From: JBAXTZ01 sp041666525
GTDB taxonomy: Bacteria > Bacillota > Negativicutes > JBAXTZ01
DNA length: 64,000 nt
Direction: 5' to 3'
Assembly: GCA_041666525.1 (NCBI GenBank)
Contig: JBAYGT010000009.1
Span: 1 to 64,000 of the forward strand
The position numbers and the translations under genes are program-made. Positions 44,867 to 54,351 of the stretch are shown here, piece by piece (position 1 is the stretch's first letter; each line of letters starts with the position of its first letter). The notes below the pieces were generated by a model. The model was not told where the DNA came from. It saw only the letters and a list, made by a program, of their open reading frames with translations, and searched no databases.

Positions 44867-46198
44867 TTAGTAACCCGCGCCATTTGCACGCAACAATGGT
44901 TGAATCTGTTCACCGGTTATTTCAGCCACACCACAACCAGCCGTCTGTGCCAAAAATACTGCATAACCGGCAACTTCGCCTAATGCCCGGCAGGTGGGAA
45001 TTATCCGATACGAACTTTGCGCCGGGAAATCGCTGGAAATACAGCGCCCGGCAACCAGTAAATTAGTAACTTTGCTTGAATACATGCAACGATAAGGAAT
45101 GTCATAATATTTTTCGTTATCCGGTAATTCAGCCGATTTAAAATTTTCAACTTGCTCCCGCTCTTCATCGCTGCCATGCACATCCATATACCAGTTGCTG
45201 CGGGCTATTCCATCCGCAAACTTGCGCGAGGACGCCACATCTTCAGCTGTCAAAATATAATCGCCAACAATTCTTCTGGTTTCACGAACACCAACTTGTG
45301 CCGCAACCTGATTGATATAGGCTTTTTCAAATCCGGGAAATTTCACGCGCATGAATTTCAGATACCGGCGAATCATCTGATGCCCTTTGATTACTGCTTT
45401 TGATAAGTGCTCAGGATTAACACCGTTATGATCTTCTTTGATTTCCGGACAATTAAAGGCTACTGCATCCGGTTTACCGGGAATCGAAAACATCTGAAAA
45501 TAATTCCCGTCACCGGGTTTCAGTAAATTTTCGGATACCCCCGCCGCAAAAGCCGGTGATAAATCCCCCGCTTTGTAATTGGTATGCGCGGCATGCAATT
45601 CACGCGGATTATGTTCCCACCCGGAAATTTTGGTCATATATTTGGCAAATTCAGGCAAATCTATTCCGCCGCACTCAAACCGCAACGAAATATGCTGATT
45701 TTTGCCGCTTTTCGGGCTACCGGATTCATATGGAACTCCCGCCATTATTGCAACATCGGCATCACCGCTGCAATCAATAAAATAATCCGCCGCAAGCTCC
45801 TGAATACCGCCTTTATTAAATATCTGGATACTGGTAATTTTCCGCCCGTCAGTTTTGACACCAATGCACTGCGTGAAATATAACAGCTCGGCTCCGGTTT
45901 CAATTGCCAGCTCTTCGAGTACCAGCTTTAATTCTTCCGGATTAAACCAAACACCGCTAGCATCACCGGTCGCCTCCATCCGCTGAACAATTTCGTTATT
46001 TATTCCGGAAATATTGGCTTTATCCGGATCGGTTATCAACGTCGACATCAGCGGTGTAACCAAGGCGCCGGTCTGCGTACCACCCAAAAAACCGAAACTT
46101 TCAACTATTAAAGTTTTCAGCCCTTTTCTGGCCGCAGCTATTCCGGCACACGCCCCGGCCGTTCCGCCGCCGATGACGATACAATCATATTTTTTCAT
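44867..46198 (-). CDS. FAD-dependent oxidoreductase (FAD_oxidored family)
   Basis: The 443-residue flavoprotein opens with the dinucleotide-binding motif CIVIGGGTAGACAGIAAAR and then LIVESFGFLGGTQTGALVTP. This is the typical start of PF12831 proteins. DYFIDCSGDADVAIMAGVP and a C-terminal LLVAGRCISSDFPAQSSYRI complete the FAD site. Members are common in polysaccharide and sugar-acid clusters but mostly unassigned. GAGG lies ten bases upstream of the ATG. It is followed at two bases by the AAC(3)-like gene, suggesting sequential chemistry on one substrate. Confidence 0.85.
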   Translation of the reverse strand: MKKYDCIVIGGGTAGACAGIAAARKGLKTLIVESFGFLGGTQTGALVTPLMSTLITDPDKANISGINNEIVQRMEATGDASGVWFNPEELKLVLEELAIETGAELLYFTQCIGVKTDGRKITSIQIFNKGGIQELAADYFIDCSGDADVAIMAGVPYESGSPKSGKNQHISLRFECGGIDLPEFAKYMTKISGWEHNPRELHAAHTNYKAGDLSPAFAAGVSENLLKPGDGNYFQMFSIPGKPDAVAFNCPEIKEDHNGVNPEHLSKAVIKGHQMIRRYLKFMRVKFPGFEKAYINQVAAQVGVRETRRIVGDYILTAEDVASSRKFADGIARSNWYMDVHGSDEEREQVENFKSAELPDNEKYYDIPYRCMYSSKVTNLLVAGRCISSDFPAQSSYRIIPTCRALGEVAGYAVFLAQTAGCGVAEITGEQIQPLLRANGAGY

Positions 46199-46224
46199 TA
46201 TCTTTCCGCCTCACGGTAAATGTA

Positions 46225-46902
46225 CTAATTGCTGATTGCGTCCACAAACCGCTTGGCTATTTCTTGCGGACGGGTGATTGCACCGCCGACAACTACGCAA
46301 CACGCGCCTAATGCCAGCACTTGCCGCGCTTTTTCCGGTGTATCGACCTTCCCCTCAGCTATGACCGGCACCGTTGAATTTGCCACAACTTCACGCAAGA
46401 ATTGAAAATCATTTTCTGCAACATTGCAACCGGCAGTTGCTTCAGTATAGCCGTGCAAAGTTGTTCCGACATAATCGCAACCCCAAACACCCGCGTTAAT
46501 TGCTTCATCAAGCGTTGCGATATCAGCCATTATCAACTGCTTTGGATAAGTCGATTTAATTTCTTTGATAAATTGTTCAGTGGTCTTGCCATCCGGCCGC
46601 AACCGGTCAGTAGCATCAACCGCAATAATGTCTACACCTTCGTCAACTAACGCTGCTACTTCTTTCATTGTTGGCGTAATATACACGTTACACTCACCGT
46701 AATTTTGCTTGATGATGCCGATGAGCGGCAAATCGACATTCTTTTTAATTTCCCGGATATCGGCAACGGTATTACAACGAATTCCGACTGCGCCGCTTTG
46801 CTTGGCGGCCAACGCCATTTTTCCCATAATAAATGAACTATGTAGTGGCTCATGTTCCAACGCCTGACACGACACAATCAGACCACCTTCGATGCTTTTC
46901 AA
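46225..46902 (-). CDS. nanE: N-acylmannosamine-6-phosphate 2-epimerase
   Basis: NanE interconverts ManNAc-6-phosphate and GlcNAc-6-phosphate, feeding NagA/NagB. The 225-residue TIM barrel carries the family segments GGLIVSCQALEHEPLHSS, GAVGIRCN, PLIGIIKQNY, DIIAVDATDR, with the catalytic Lys in IGIIKQ, MADIATLDEA, VIAEGKVDTPEKA and CCVVVGGAITRP. The start is TTG, five bases from GGAGG, with no ATG nearby. No sialate lyase (nanA) is in the window, so its substrate may come from a ManNAc kinase step, possibly the ROK protein. Confidence 0.93.
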   Translation of the reverse strand: MKSIEGGLIVSCQALEHEPLHSSFIMGKMALAAKQSGAVGIRCNTVADIREIKKNVDLPLIGIIKQNYGECNVYITPTMKEVAALVDEGVDIIAVDATDRLRPDGKTTEQFIKEIKSTYPKQLIMADIATLDEAINAGVWGCDYVGTTLHGYTEATAGCNVAENDFQFLREVVANSTVPVIAEGKVDTPEKARQVLALGACCVVVGGAITRPQEIAKRFVDAISN

Positions 46903-46915
46903 TTATTCCTCCAGC

Positions 46916-48241
46916 TTACTTATTGCCATATTTTCGTACCAGCCACAGCACCGGCAAACCGACTACTGTCAATCCGCAAGATGCCAGCGACATAACCGGA
47001 TCGCCCACAAATGTCGAGACAAACACAAATATCCCGCCCAATAACGCTACCGCTGGAACATAAGGATATAACGGCACTTTGTACGGACGCAGTTTATCCG
47101 GATCACGGCGCCTCAGAATAAACAAGCCTGCGTAAGTCAGGATATAAAACAGCCAAAGCGAAAGTATCGAAAAATTCGTCAGCCAGTCGGCGTCCAATAC
47201 TAACTCAACAAAGGAAAATACTATAATAAAAACAATACTATTAACTGGTGTTCCGAATTTGGCATTAATTTTTCTAAACCAACCGGAAGCCGGCAACTGG
47301 TTGCGGCACGCCATCGCATACGGAACACGCGCCAACGTTAGCAAATATCCGTTCATGCAACCAAAAATCGATATCATTATGCCAATATTCAACAAATGTC
47401 CGCCGATTGAACCAAACAAATGTTGCGCTACTGTTGCCGATGTGGCTTTTCCTAACTGTAAAATACTCTGATCGCTTAATGTATGAAATATTGCGACATT
47501 AACGCACAGATAAGCTACAATAACTGTCGACACTCCGACAATAGTTGCTTTTGGAATGATTTTTGCCGGATTGCGTAATTCACCGGCTACAACAGCGACA
47601 TTGGTAAATCCGTCATAAGCAAACAAACAGGCTATTACGGCAAGTCCCATTCCCGCAAATGTCGGCGCCCCAGGAACTACCGTCGGCTCAATTATCTGAT
47701 TCTCGCCAAATATCAACCCGGCAACTGCCAGCGCAATAATCGGTAACAGCTTTACCGCTGTCGCTACAGTCTGAAAATAGCCGCTATATTTTGCGCCGGA
47801 AATATTTATTAACATCAAAGTTATCAACGAAATAAACGCAATCGGAATAATCCAGCCTTGCGAATAACCAAAAGTCTGGGTAAAAATCGAAGCAAAATAT
47901 AAACCCAATGCTGCCAGCGTTGCCGGCGCAAAAACCACCGTACGCATCCAACCGAACATATAGGCAGTCGTTTCGCCATATACTTCTTCCAGATAGGCGT
48001 AAACACCACCGGTTTTGGGAATCATCGCACCTAGCTCCGCGACAGTTAATCCGCCGGTCAACACTAAAATACCGCCGATTACCCAAGCCGTCAACGCTTC
48101 ACCTGAACCACCGGCGTAGCTCAATACTACGGCTGGTTTCATAAATACCCCGGCACCGATAATCGTTCCGACAACTATCGCCAACGCCGGCAAAAAACCA
48201 ATATCCCGCTTTAACCCGCTATCCGCGTCAATTTTTTTCAT
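46916..48241 (-). CDS. APC-superfamily amino acid permease
   Basis: The 441-residue protein has twelve predicted membrane helices and APC family motifs: LAIVVGTIIGAGVFMKP (helix 1 substrate-binding GxGIF-type loop), GAMIPKTGGVYAYLEEVYG, IACLFAYDGFTNVAVVAGEL and an RDPDKLRPYKVPLYP tail. It is of the SteT/LAT-like serine/threonine or amino-acid exchanger type, but the substrate is not decidable. It lies 13 bases before nanE and may import a peptide- or amino-acid partner of wall recycling. It could have its own promoter in the 160-base gap after nagB; no convincing boxes were found. Confidence 0.87.
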   Translation of the reverse strand: MKKIDADSGLKRDIGFLPALAIVVGTIIGAGVFMKPAVVLSYAGGSGEALTAWVIGGILVLTGGLTVAELGAMIPKTGGVYAYLEEVYGETTAYMFGWMRTVVFAPATLAALGLYFASIFTQTFGYSQGWIIPIAFISLITLMLINISGAKYSGYFQTVATAVKLLPIIALAVAGLIFGENQIIEPTVVPGAPTFAGMGLAVIACLFAYDGFTNVAVVAGELRNPAKIIPKATIVGVSTVIVAYLCVNVAIFHTLSDQSILQLGKATSATVAQHLFGSIGGHLLNIGIMISIFGCMNGYLLTLARVPYAMACRNQLPASGWFRKINAKFGTPVNSIVFIIVFSFVELVLDADWLTNFSILSLWLFYILTYAGLFILRRRDPDKLRPYKVPLYPYVPAVALLGGIFVFVSTFVGDPVMSLASCGLTVVGLPVLWLVRKYGNK

Positions 48242-48343
48242 TTTTCTCTCTCCGATAAAAAAATTTTGCTATTTTATCCAATGCCTCTATTGTTAATGTA
48301 TACTTCTTACAAAAATAATGGAAGATACACACGAAAATGGGAA

Positions 48344-48406
48344 AACCCCTGAAGCTGCACTACAGGGGTTATACTAGGGCGGCTTATCTAAGCTAAGCAA
48401 CCCTAG
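48344..48406 (-). terminator. Tandem hairpins / terminator of the murP-nagB operon
   Basis: On the minus strand a first hairpin (CTAGGG...CCCTAG, 48406-48374) overlaps the nagB stop codon. A second one (AACCCCTG...CAGGGGTT, 48370-48344) is followed by TTTTCCC, a short T-tract. Together they look like an mRNA-stabilising stem followed by a moderate terminator. Confidence 0.7.
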
Positions 48407-49116
48407 AGTTTGATGTCCGTAATAACGGTGGTATCGTTATGGAACTGCAAGATGCTGGCCGGAACTTCGGGTTTTACCGGTCCAAACAATGTTTGATTCA
48501 AAATTTCGCGTTTGCCTTCGCCGCTGACCAATAAAACGATTTTGCGCGCACGCATAATGCTGCCGATACCCATAGAAATAGCCTGGCGTGGGACTTCATT
48601 GATATTCTCAAAAAAACGCGCATTTTTTTCAATAGTATCTTCAGTCAAATCAACAACATGTGTTTTTACCTTCATATCATGCGACGGCTCGTTGAAACCA
48701 ATATGCCCGTTCCAGCCGATACCAAGCACCTGCAAATCTACACCGCCGCACTTCTCCATCTTCCGGTTATAACGCTCGCACTCTTGTTCCAAATCCGGAG
48801 CAATACCGTTTGGAATATCACAAGCATCGGTCAAAAAATCAACTTTGCTAATTAAGTGTTCATACATAAAATAAGCATAGCTTTGCGGATTGTTACGCGA
48901 TAATCCCACATATTCATCAAGATTAAATGTATGGGCACTGGAAAAACTAATCAAACCTTCTTTATACATTCTCACCATATGATTATACATACCAATCGGT
49001 GTGCTGCCTGTTGCCAAACCCAACACACTGTTCGGTTTTTTCAACACCTGACGCGCAAACATCCGCGCAGCTTCCTGGCTCATCGTTTCGTATGACGGAC
49101 GATAGATAATTTCCAT
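48403..49116 (-). CDS. nagB: Glucosamine-6-phosphate deaminase
   Basis: NagB converts glucosamine-6-phosphate to fructose-6-phosphate and ammonia, the entry to glycolysis. The 237-residue protein has LGLATGSTPIGMY, TFNLDEYVGL (catalytic Asp), GIGWNGHIGFNEP with the catalytic His and Glu, and the C-terminal ITDIKL. GGAGG lies five bases before the ATG. It is the last gene of the MurNAc/GlcNAc operon. Confidence 0.97.
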   Translation of the reverse strand: MEIIYRPSYETMSQEAARMFARQVLKKPNSVLGLATGSTPIGMYNHMVRMYKEGLISFSSAHTFNLDEYVGLSRNNPQSYAYFMYEHLISKVDFLTDACDIPNGIAPDLEQECERYNRKMEKCGGVDLQVLGIGWNGHIGFNEPSHDMKVKTHVVDLTEDTIEKNARFFENINEVPRQAISMGIGSIMRARKIVLLVSGEGKREILNQTLFGPVKPEVPASILQFHNDTTVITDIKL

Positions 49117-49147
49117 TTAAACCTCCTCATTAAATTATTAATCCAAT

Positions 49148-50275
49148 TTAGCGGACTTTCACACCGCGTAACCAAACTTGGTCAATACTCAAATCATCAT
49201 TAAGAATGACAAAAGAAGCCTCCTTGCCAATTTCCAACGACCCCAGGCGATCATCAACCCCAAGAAACTTTGCCGGATTAAGCGTAGCAGGCAAAACAGC
49301 ATCAACCAATGTCCAGCCGAAACCGACCATAGTTCTAATTCCTTGAATAAGCGGGAAAGCACTTCCGGCAATCGTCCCATTTGGCAACAACGCCATACCG
49401 TCGCGAACGATCGTCATCTGACCGCCCAAATCATACTCACCGTTTGGCATTCCCATTGCGCGAATCGAATCAGAAATCAAACAGGCTTTATCTTTTTTAA
49501 TTTTCAACACAAGATCCAACACCGCCGGATGGACATGGACACCGTCGCCGATGACTTCCATATTGATCCGGGTATCGCTCAATGCTGCAACTATCGGACC
49601 AGGTTTGCGGTGTACAATCCCTAGCATCGCGTTAAATGAATGAGTCATACCGCGAACTCCGTTTCTAATTGCCGTTTTCATACCATCATAATCCACGCCG
49701 GTGTGTCCGGCCGATGCAATGATATTATTTGCACTACACGCTTCAACCACTTCACTAGCATCAATACGCTCAGGAGCAATGGTTGCAATCTTCACAACAT
49801 CCGTGCAGCTGGCAGTAACAGCGCGGATAAAATCCGCCCCGGCATTTGGCTGGTTGGGAGTTATCGTACTTTCCGCCTGCGCTCCTTTAAAATCAACTGA
49901 AATAATTGGCCCTTCCATGTGCGCGCCGAGAATTTCAGCGCCACAAATTTTTCCGCGGCATTCACGAATGTTGCAGACTGCCGCAATAACAGCATCAAGC
50001 GACGCCGACATCGTTGTCGGCAAAAACGCCACTGTACCATGATGCAGCAGCGTAGTTGCGAAAGTTGTCAAACTAGCCGAAGTAGCATCCATGGCATCAG
50101 CGCCACCGGCTCCATGAACGTGAATATCAATAAGCCCGGGGATAATAAACTTCCCCTTACAGTCAATCGTTTCTCCGGTTGCACTGTTAGCAACGATCAT
50201 TCCGTTCTCCACCGCCAACACCCCGTTCTCGAGGAGTTCATGTGGAAAAACCAGATTAGCATTGATAAACTTCAT
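49148..50275 (-). CDS. nagA: N-acetylglucosamine-6-phosphate deacetylase
   Basis: NagA removes the acetyl group from GlcNAc-6-phosphate. The 375-residue amidohydrolase has the metal-site residues of the family: IDIHVHGAGGADAMD, GAHMEGPIIS, SAGHTGVDYDGM, THSFNAM, GDGVHVHP and the catalytic Asp in LISDSIRAMG. It sits between the EIIA gene and nagB. GAGG lies ten bases upstream of the ATG. Confidence 0.96.
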   Translation of the reverse strand: MKFINANLVFPHELLENGVLAVENGMIVANSATGETIDCKGKFIIPGLIDIHVHGAGGADAMDATSASLTTFATTLLHHGTVAFLPTTMSASLDAVIAAVCNIRECRGKICGAEILGAHMEGPIISVDFKGAQAESTITPNQPNAGADFIRAVTASCTDVVKIATIAPERIDASEVVEACSANNIIASAGHTGVDYDGMKTAIRNGVRGMTHSFNAMLGIVHRKPGPIVAALSDTRINMEVIGDGVHVHPAVLDLVLKIKKDKACLISDSIRAMGMPNGEYDLGGQMTIVRDGMALLPNGTIAGSAFPLIQGIRTMVGFGWTLVDAVLPATLNPAKFLGVDDRLGSLEIGKEASFVILNDDLSIDQVWLRGVKVR

Positions 50276-50304
50276 GTATCAATTTCCTCGCTCATTTAAA
50301 CAAA

Positions 50305-50835
50305 TTATATTAATTTCTCGAAGCTCAGCACAACCGATTGACCAGCATTAACATTGCCATCAACAGCCTTATCCGTTATCTTCCATTTATCACCATTAGT
50401 CAACATACACAACATCGCAGTATTTTTGCCGCTGCGTCTGATTGCTTCAAGATCGGCATATGCAAGCACTGTACCGGCAACAACCCGATCGCCTTCAAAC
50501 GCTTGCGGTTTAAAAACCGGTTCAGCCAAATGCACCGTGTCTATTCCCAAATGTAACATGCATTCAACTCCATTTTTTGACCGTAATCCGAAAGCATGGC
50601 CGGTTGCAAACGCCATTACAACTTCGCAATCAAACGGAGCAATTATCTTGCCGTCATTCGGCAAAATCACAACGCCATCTCCAAGGGTTTTTTGCGCAAA
50701 CATTTTTTCGCCGCATTGTTCGATTGGAATAACTTTTCCTGAAACATAAGCAAGGACAGAGTTATCCGGACAGATAGCAACCTTCAAAACTTCTCTAACA
50801 TTTTTTTTCTTGCGTCCGAATAATTTCCAAAACAT
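50305..50835 (-). CDS. crr: PTS glucose-family EIIA component
   Basis: The 176-residue soluble phosphocarrier relays phosphate to an EIIB partner. The EIIA-Glc motifs are FAQKTLGDGVVILPND, the first active-site His in GHAFGLRSKNG, and the phospho-His in MLHLGIDTVHL. MurP in the same operon is EIIB-EIIC only and needs an EIIA, so this is its likely donor. It might also regulate other functions. The ATG at 50835 is chosen (GGAG/GGTGG just upstream) over in-frame GTG codons. It lies 60 bases after murQ. Confidence 0.92.
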   Translation of the reverse strand: MFWKLFGRKKKNVREVLKVAICPDNSVLAYVSGKVIPIEQCGEKMFAQKTLGDGVVILPNDGKIIAPFDCEVVMAFATGHAFGLRSKNGVECMLHLGIDTVHLAEPVFKPQAFEGDRVVAGTVLAYADLEAIRRSGKNTAMLCMLTNGDKWKITDKAVDGNVNAGQSVVLSFEKLI

Positions 50836-50894
50836 AATCTCCACCACCTTGCATATTACTTCGATTTAATTATAACCGCTAAAGCTCTATAAAC

Positions 50895-51815
50895 TCAACC
50901 GTTTTTGACTAAACTTTTCAGCGCTGCCGCAGTAAACCCATTGTTTTCTTCCAACGCCCGTTTGGCCGTCAGAACATCCACTCCGGCAATAATCATTACA
51001 ATAGCTATTTTAACACTGCCGCCGCTGGTAAGAATAGCCTGCTCGGCCACCGAATAATCACAACCGGTAGCATGAATGGCTATTCTCTTGGCGCGCTCCA
51101 CAAGTTTTTTGTTCGTTGACTGCACATCGACCATTAAATTGCTGAAAACTTTTCCGGATTTTATCATCGAGCCGGTCGACAGCATATTTAGAACCAGTTT
51201 CTGTGCAGTACCTGCCTTCATCCGGGTAGAACCGGTTACAACTTCCGGACCGGTCAGCAATTCTATTGCAACATCAGCAACTAATCCGATTTCAGAATTG
51301 TTTGTACAAGCAATTGAGCCGGTTTTACAACCAACAGCTTTGGCAAATTTCAGCCCGGCTATTACATAAGGCGTACGGCCACTCGCAGCCAACCCAACAA
51401 CAACGTCAGTGGCGTTAAGATTTTTTTCACGCAACTGTTGTTCGGCAAGCTCCAGTGAATCTTCTGCGCCTTCTTGCGCAGCAAAAACCGCCGGCAGCCC
51501 GCCGGCAATCAATCCTTGAACCATTTCCGCTGAAACTCCGTAAGTCGGCGGACACTCTGAGGCATCAAGAATACCCAAGCGTCCGCTTGTTCCGGCGCCA
51601 ATATAAAACAAACGTCCGCCTTTTTTATAAGCAGCAGCAATAATATCAATCAATTCAGCAATTTCTGCCAATTGTTCACGTACCGCCGCCGGAACTTTTA
51701 AGTCCTCATCATTCATTTTTCGAACCATATCGATAGTTGGCAATACGTCAATATCCAACGTCGCCGGATTACGCGTCTCTGTCAATATTTTTGTTAAATC
51801 TATTTTTTCCTTCAT
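50895..51815 (-). CDS. murQ: N-acetylmuramic acid 6-phosphate etherase
   Basis: MurQ cleaves the lactyl ether of MurNAc-6-phosphate, releasing GlcNAc-6-phosphate and D-lactate. The 306-residue SIS-fold protein has RLFYIGAGTSGRLGILDASE, CPPTYGVS, where the Glu in ASECPP is one catalytic residue, and AAQEGAEDS with the second Glu. VGLAASGRTPYV and TRMKAGTAQKLVLNM complete the family signature. D-lactate produced here could feed the GlcD-type oxidase at 2294-3706. GGGAG precedes the ATG by five bases. Confidence 0.97.
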   Translation of the reverse strand: MKEKIDLTKILTETRNPATLDIDVLPTIDMVRKMNDEDLKVPAAVREQLAEIAELIDIIAAAYKKGGRLFYIGAGTSGRLGILDASECPPTYGVSAEMVQGLIAGGLPAVFAAQEGAEDSLELAEQQLREKNLNATDVVVGLAASGRTPYVIAGLKFAKAVGCKTGSIACTNNSEIGLVADVAIELLTGPEVVTGSTRMKAGTAQKLVLNMLSTGSMIKSGKVFSNLMVDVQSTNKKLVERAKRIAIHATGCDYSVAEQAILTSGGSVKIAIVMIIAGVDVLTAKRALEENNGFTAAALKSLVKNG

Positions 51816-51825
51816 AAGCGCTCCC

Positions 51826-52926
51826 TTAATTCCCGATTTCTACAAATGCAAATGCCTGGCCGGGTTTAATCATATCGACAAGAAATAATTCTTCGTCGAC
51901 AACTTGTGCGACAACATTGACGCGTTGATCGGCCGCCATTTCGTGTGTAATCAATTGTAGTTCGCCCATGTACCGGCCATAGCCGCTATTATCAAGCGTA
52001 ATTGATCCGTGCAACCGTTTTCCCGTATTATTAGGTTCAATAACTTGCCGGTCATTTTCCAGATTATATAAACCGCGCGATTCTTCTGACCGCAAACAAT
52101 AGCGACCCGGGTCGGTGCGATTAGTATGTTTTGGCGCCAAAACAATACTGCGCTCAATTGGCGAAGCATTGGCGGCAAATTTACATTTTAACTGCACACA
52201 ATCATTCGATAATTCGCCAACTGCTTTTAGCTCAGCTTCCGGCACAAAGGAATCACCAAAAATCACGCCATTGCACAAACCAGTAGCCAATAAGTGCTTG
52301 GCTGCAATCAATGACGAAATTTCCCGATGTTGTTCAAGCGTCGGCAATCCGGCATAAATCGGACCGCGCGGATTATCCCGCGAGGGAACGAATGCATAAA
52401 CAGGAATTCCTTGTTTGCGGAACTCCACCGAGCGTTTACAAAACAATTCGAAACTCAAACCGGTTTCTTCACGCGGGTAAAAATTATGGCAGGATTCGAT
52501 GTTGTGAGCGCGGATGCGGGTGCGCAACAATTGCTTAAGCGCCCGCTTATCAATGGTACTGGCATTAATTTGAATATTAAATTGGCCATTTTCCGAAAAG
52601 CAGGCGATTTCTTTGAAAGAAAATCCAAAATCAAAGCGCCACACATCAACCGAAAATGCACGAAGCGGTTCCAAATCTGCCATGCTCGCACCCAGCATCT
52701 TAAAGGCACTCGGGCTGATATCAGCAATAATTCTGTAACCTATAGCTTTTGCAGACCGAGTAAATTCACCGAAATCCCGGAGAATATCTTCAGCGCTCGC
52801 CTCGGGAACGTGTAATGAGGTAAACAACAGTGAATAACCATATTTGGATGCCATATGTAAATATGCAATATTGTCAGCTAGTGAATGTTCCATACCAACA
52901 TAAGCCGAAATCCCTTTTTTAAACAT
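51826..52926 (-). CDS. mupG: 6-phospho-N-acetylmuramidase MupG (DUF871)
   Basis: MupG hydrolyses the phosphorylated disaccharide MurNAc-6-phosphate-GlcNAc after PTS uptake, as in Staphylococcus aureus. The 366-residue protein matches the DUF871 layout: KKGISAYVGMEHSLADNIAY, an N-terminal TIM barrel to about residue 235 with SCHNFYPREETGLSFELF and FVPSRDNPRGPIYAGLPTLE, then a beta-rich C-terminal domain. The order murP-mupG-murQ equals the staphylococcal cluster with the order changed. It implies that the cell imports the disaccharide, not only free MurNAc. Confidence 0.9.
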   Translation of the reverse strand: MFKKGISAYVGMEHSLADNIAYLHMASKYGYSLLFTSLHVPEASAEDILRDFGEFTRSAKAIGYRIIADISPSAFKMLGASMADLEPLRAFSVDVWRFDFGFSFKEIACFSENGQFNIQINASTIDKRALKQLLRTRIRAHNIESCHNFYPREETGLSFELFCKRSVEFRKQGIPVYAFVPSRDNPRGPIYAGLPTLEQHREISSLIAAKHLLATGLCNGVIFGDSFVPEAELKAVGELSNDCVQLKCKFAANASPIERSIVLAPKHTNRTDPGRYCLRSEESRGLYNLENDRQVIEPNNTGKRLHGSITLDNSGYGRYMGELQLITHEMAADQRVNVVAQVVDEELFLVDMIKPGQAFAFVEIGN

Positions 52927-52933
52927 CTTTCAC

Positions 52934-54316
52934 CTAATCTTCTAAGCTGTCATCAAATCCAACAGCAAATGTTATCAAAAAACCAGCGATATAGGCGATA
53001 ACTACACCCATCAAATAGTTCAGTACGTTGCCGTGAGTAATCAGCATCGCCAGCGGCAAACCAGAGATTCCTAAACCCACCGATGCAGTGTGCATCATAC
53101 ACTGCCAGGCTCCGCCAAAGGCGGCGCCACAACAGGCGGTGATAAACGGTTTACCCATCGGCAATGTTACACCGTAAATCAACGGCTCACCAATACCAAG
53201 AAAGCCTGCCGGCAAAGCGCCGCGGATAACTTCTTTTATCCGCGGATTTTTGCTCTTCATATACACCGCTACTACCGCACCGACTTGCCCAGCCCCGCCC
53301 ATCGCAATAATCGGTAGCAGCGCCGTAGCACCGGATTGCTTGATGAGCTCGGTATGAATTGCGGCCAAGCCTTGGTGCAAACCAGTCATAACGATTGGCA
53401 GGAAGGTACCGGCAAGAATGGCTCCGGCGATGGCATCAATTACATAACCCCAAACCGAGCCATTTGCACCAAAAGTTGCACTTAGATTAGTAAGCGAATT
53501 AAAGAACCAAACAATACCATCAGACAAATACCCGCCCAATGGCTGTAACACGAAATATGTTGCAAACCCGGTAACAAGCAAAGTCAGCGGCGGCGTAAAA
53601 ATAATGTCCAGCGAGTTTGGCATCCATTTGCGGATTGCCCGCTCTACTACACACATGAACCACACGACCAGCAAAACACCTAGTAAGCCGCCACGCCCGG
53701 GAACCAGCGGCGAACCGAATAACGTAATTTTAGCAATATCGGGATATATCATTATCGCACCGGCAACACCACCCATTGCTACTGTACCGCGAAACTCGCG
53801 CGCCGCGTTGATACCAACCAAAATCCCTAAGTAAGCAAACAATGCAGATCCTAAAACCTGGAGGATTTTAACCCATTCGGCAGGAGGAAACCAACCGGCT
53901 TTAATTCCGGTTGCCGTCAAACCACTAATAAGGCCGGAGGCAATAATCGCCGGAATCAGCGGAACGAAGATATTCGCCAATTGATGCAAAAAATGTTTAA
54001 ACGCACTTGGCTTTTTCTTCATGTCAGCAAAGGTTGACTGCAGGTCCTTTACTTCACCCATACGAAAACCGGTCATTGCCGTCACCTGATTTGCGACTTT
54101 TGTTACAATGCCCGGTCCAAGAATTATTTGCAATTGTTCGCCCTGTTCAACCAACCCCATTACTCCGGGGATTTTTTTGATTCCGGCAACATCGACTTTA
54201 GTCGAATCCACCGGTGTCAGCCGCAGTCTGGTCATACAATAAGTTGCGGCGGCGATATTGTCTTTGCCGCCAAACAACGCCAAAATTTTTTCCGCAAGTA
54301 CCTGCTCTTTACTCAT
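52934..54316 (-). CDS. murP: PTS N-acetylmuramic acid transporter, EIIBC
   Basis: The 460-residue permease has an N-terminal EIIB domain with the phosphorylated Cys at residue 27 (ATYCMTRLRLTPVD). An EIIC domain of the glucose/sucrose family then follows, with LANIFVPLIPAIIASGL, LGILVGINAAREF, GLHQGLAAIHTEL and GFLGIGEPLIYGVTLP. There is no EIIA domain; crr three genes downstream supplies it. Context with mupG and murQ assigns MurNAc or MurNAc-GlcNAc as substrate. GGAGG lies seven bases before the ATG. No murR regulator is present in the window. Confidence 0.92.
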   Translation of the reverse strand: MSKEQVLAEKILALFGGKDNIAAATYCMTRLRLTPVDSTKVDVAGIKKIPGVMGLVEQGEQLQIILGPGIVTKVANQVTAMTGFRMGEVKDLQSTFADMKKKPSAFKHFLHQLANIFVPLIPAIIASGLISGLTATGIKAGWFPPAEWVKILQVLGSALFAYLGILVGINAAREFRGTVAMGGVAGAIMIYPDIAKITLFGSPLVPGRGGLLGVLLVVWFMCVVERAIRKWMPNSLDIIFTPPLTLLVTGFATYFVLQPLGGYLSDGIVWFFNSLTNLSATFGANGSVWGYVIDAIAGAILAGTFLPIVMTGLHQGLAAIHTELIKQSGATALLPIIAMGGAGQVGAVVAVYMKSKNPRIKEVIRGALPAGFLGIGEPLIYGVTLPMGKPFITACCGAAFGGAWQCMMHTASVGLGISGLPLAMLITHGNVLNYLMGVVIAYIAGFLITFAVGFDDSLED

Positions 54317-54351
54317 TCAAAATCCTCCAGTCAAAATGCTGCTTTATTTTT

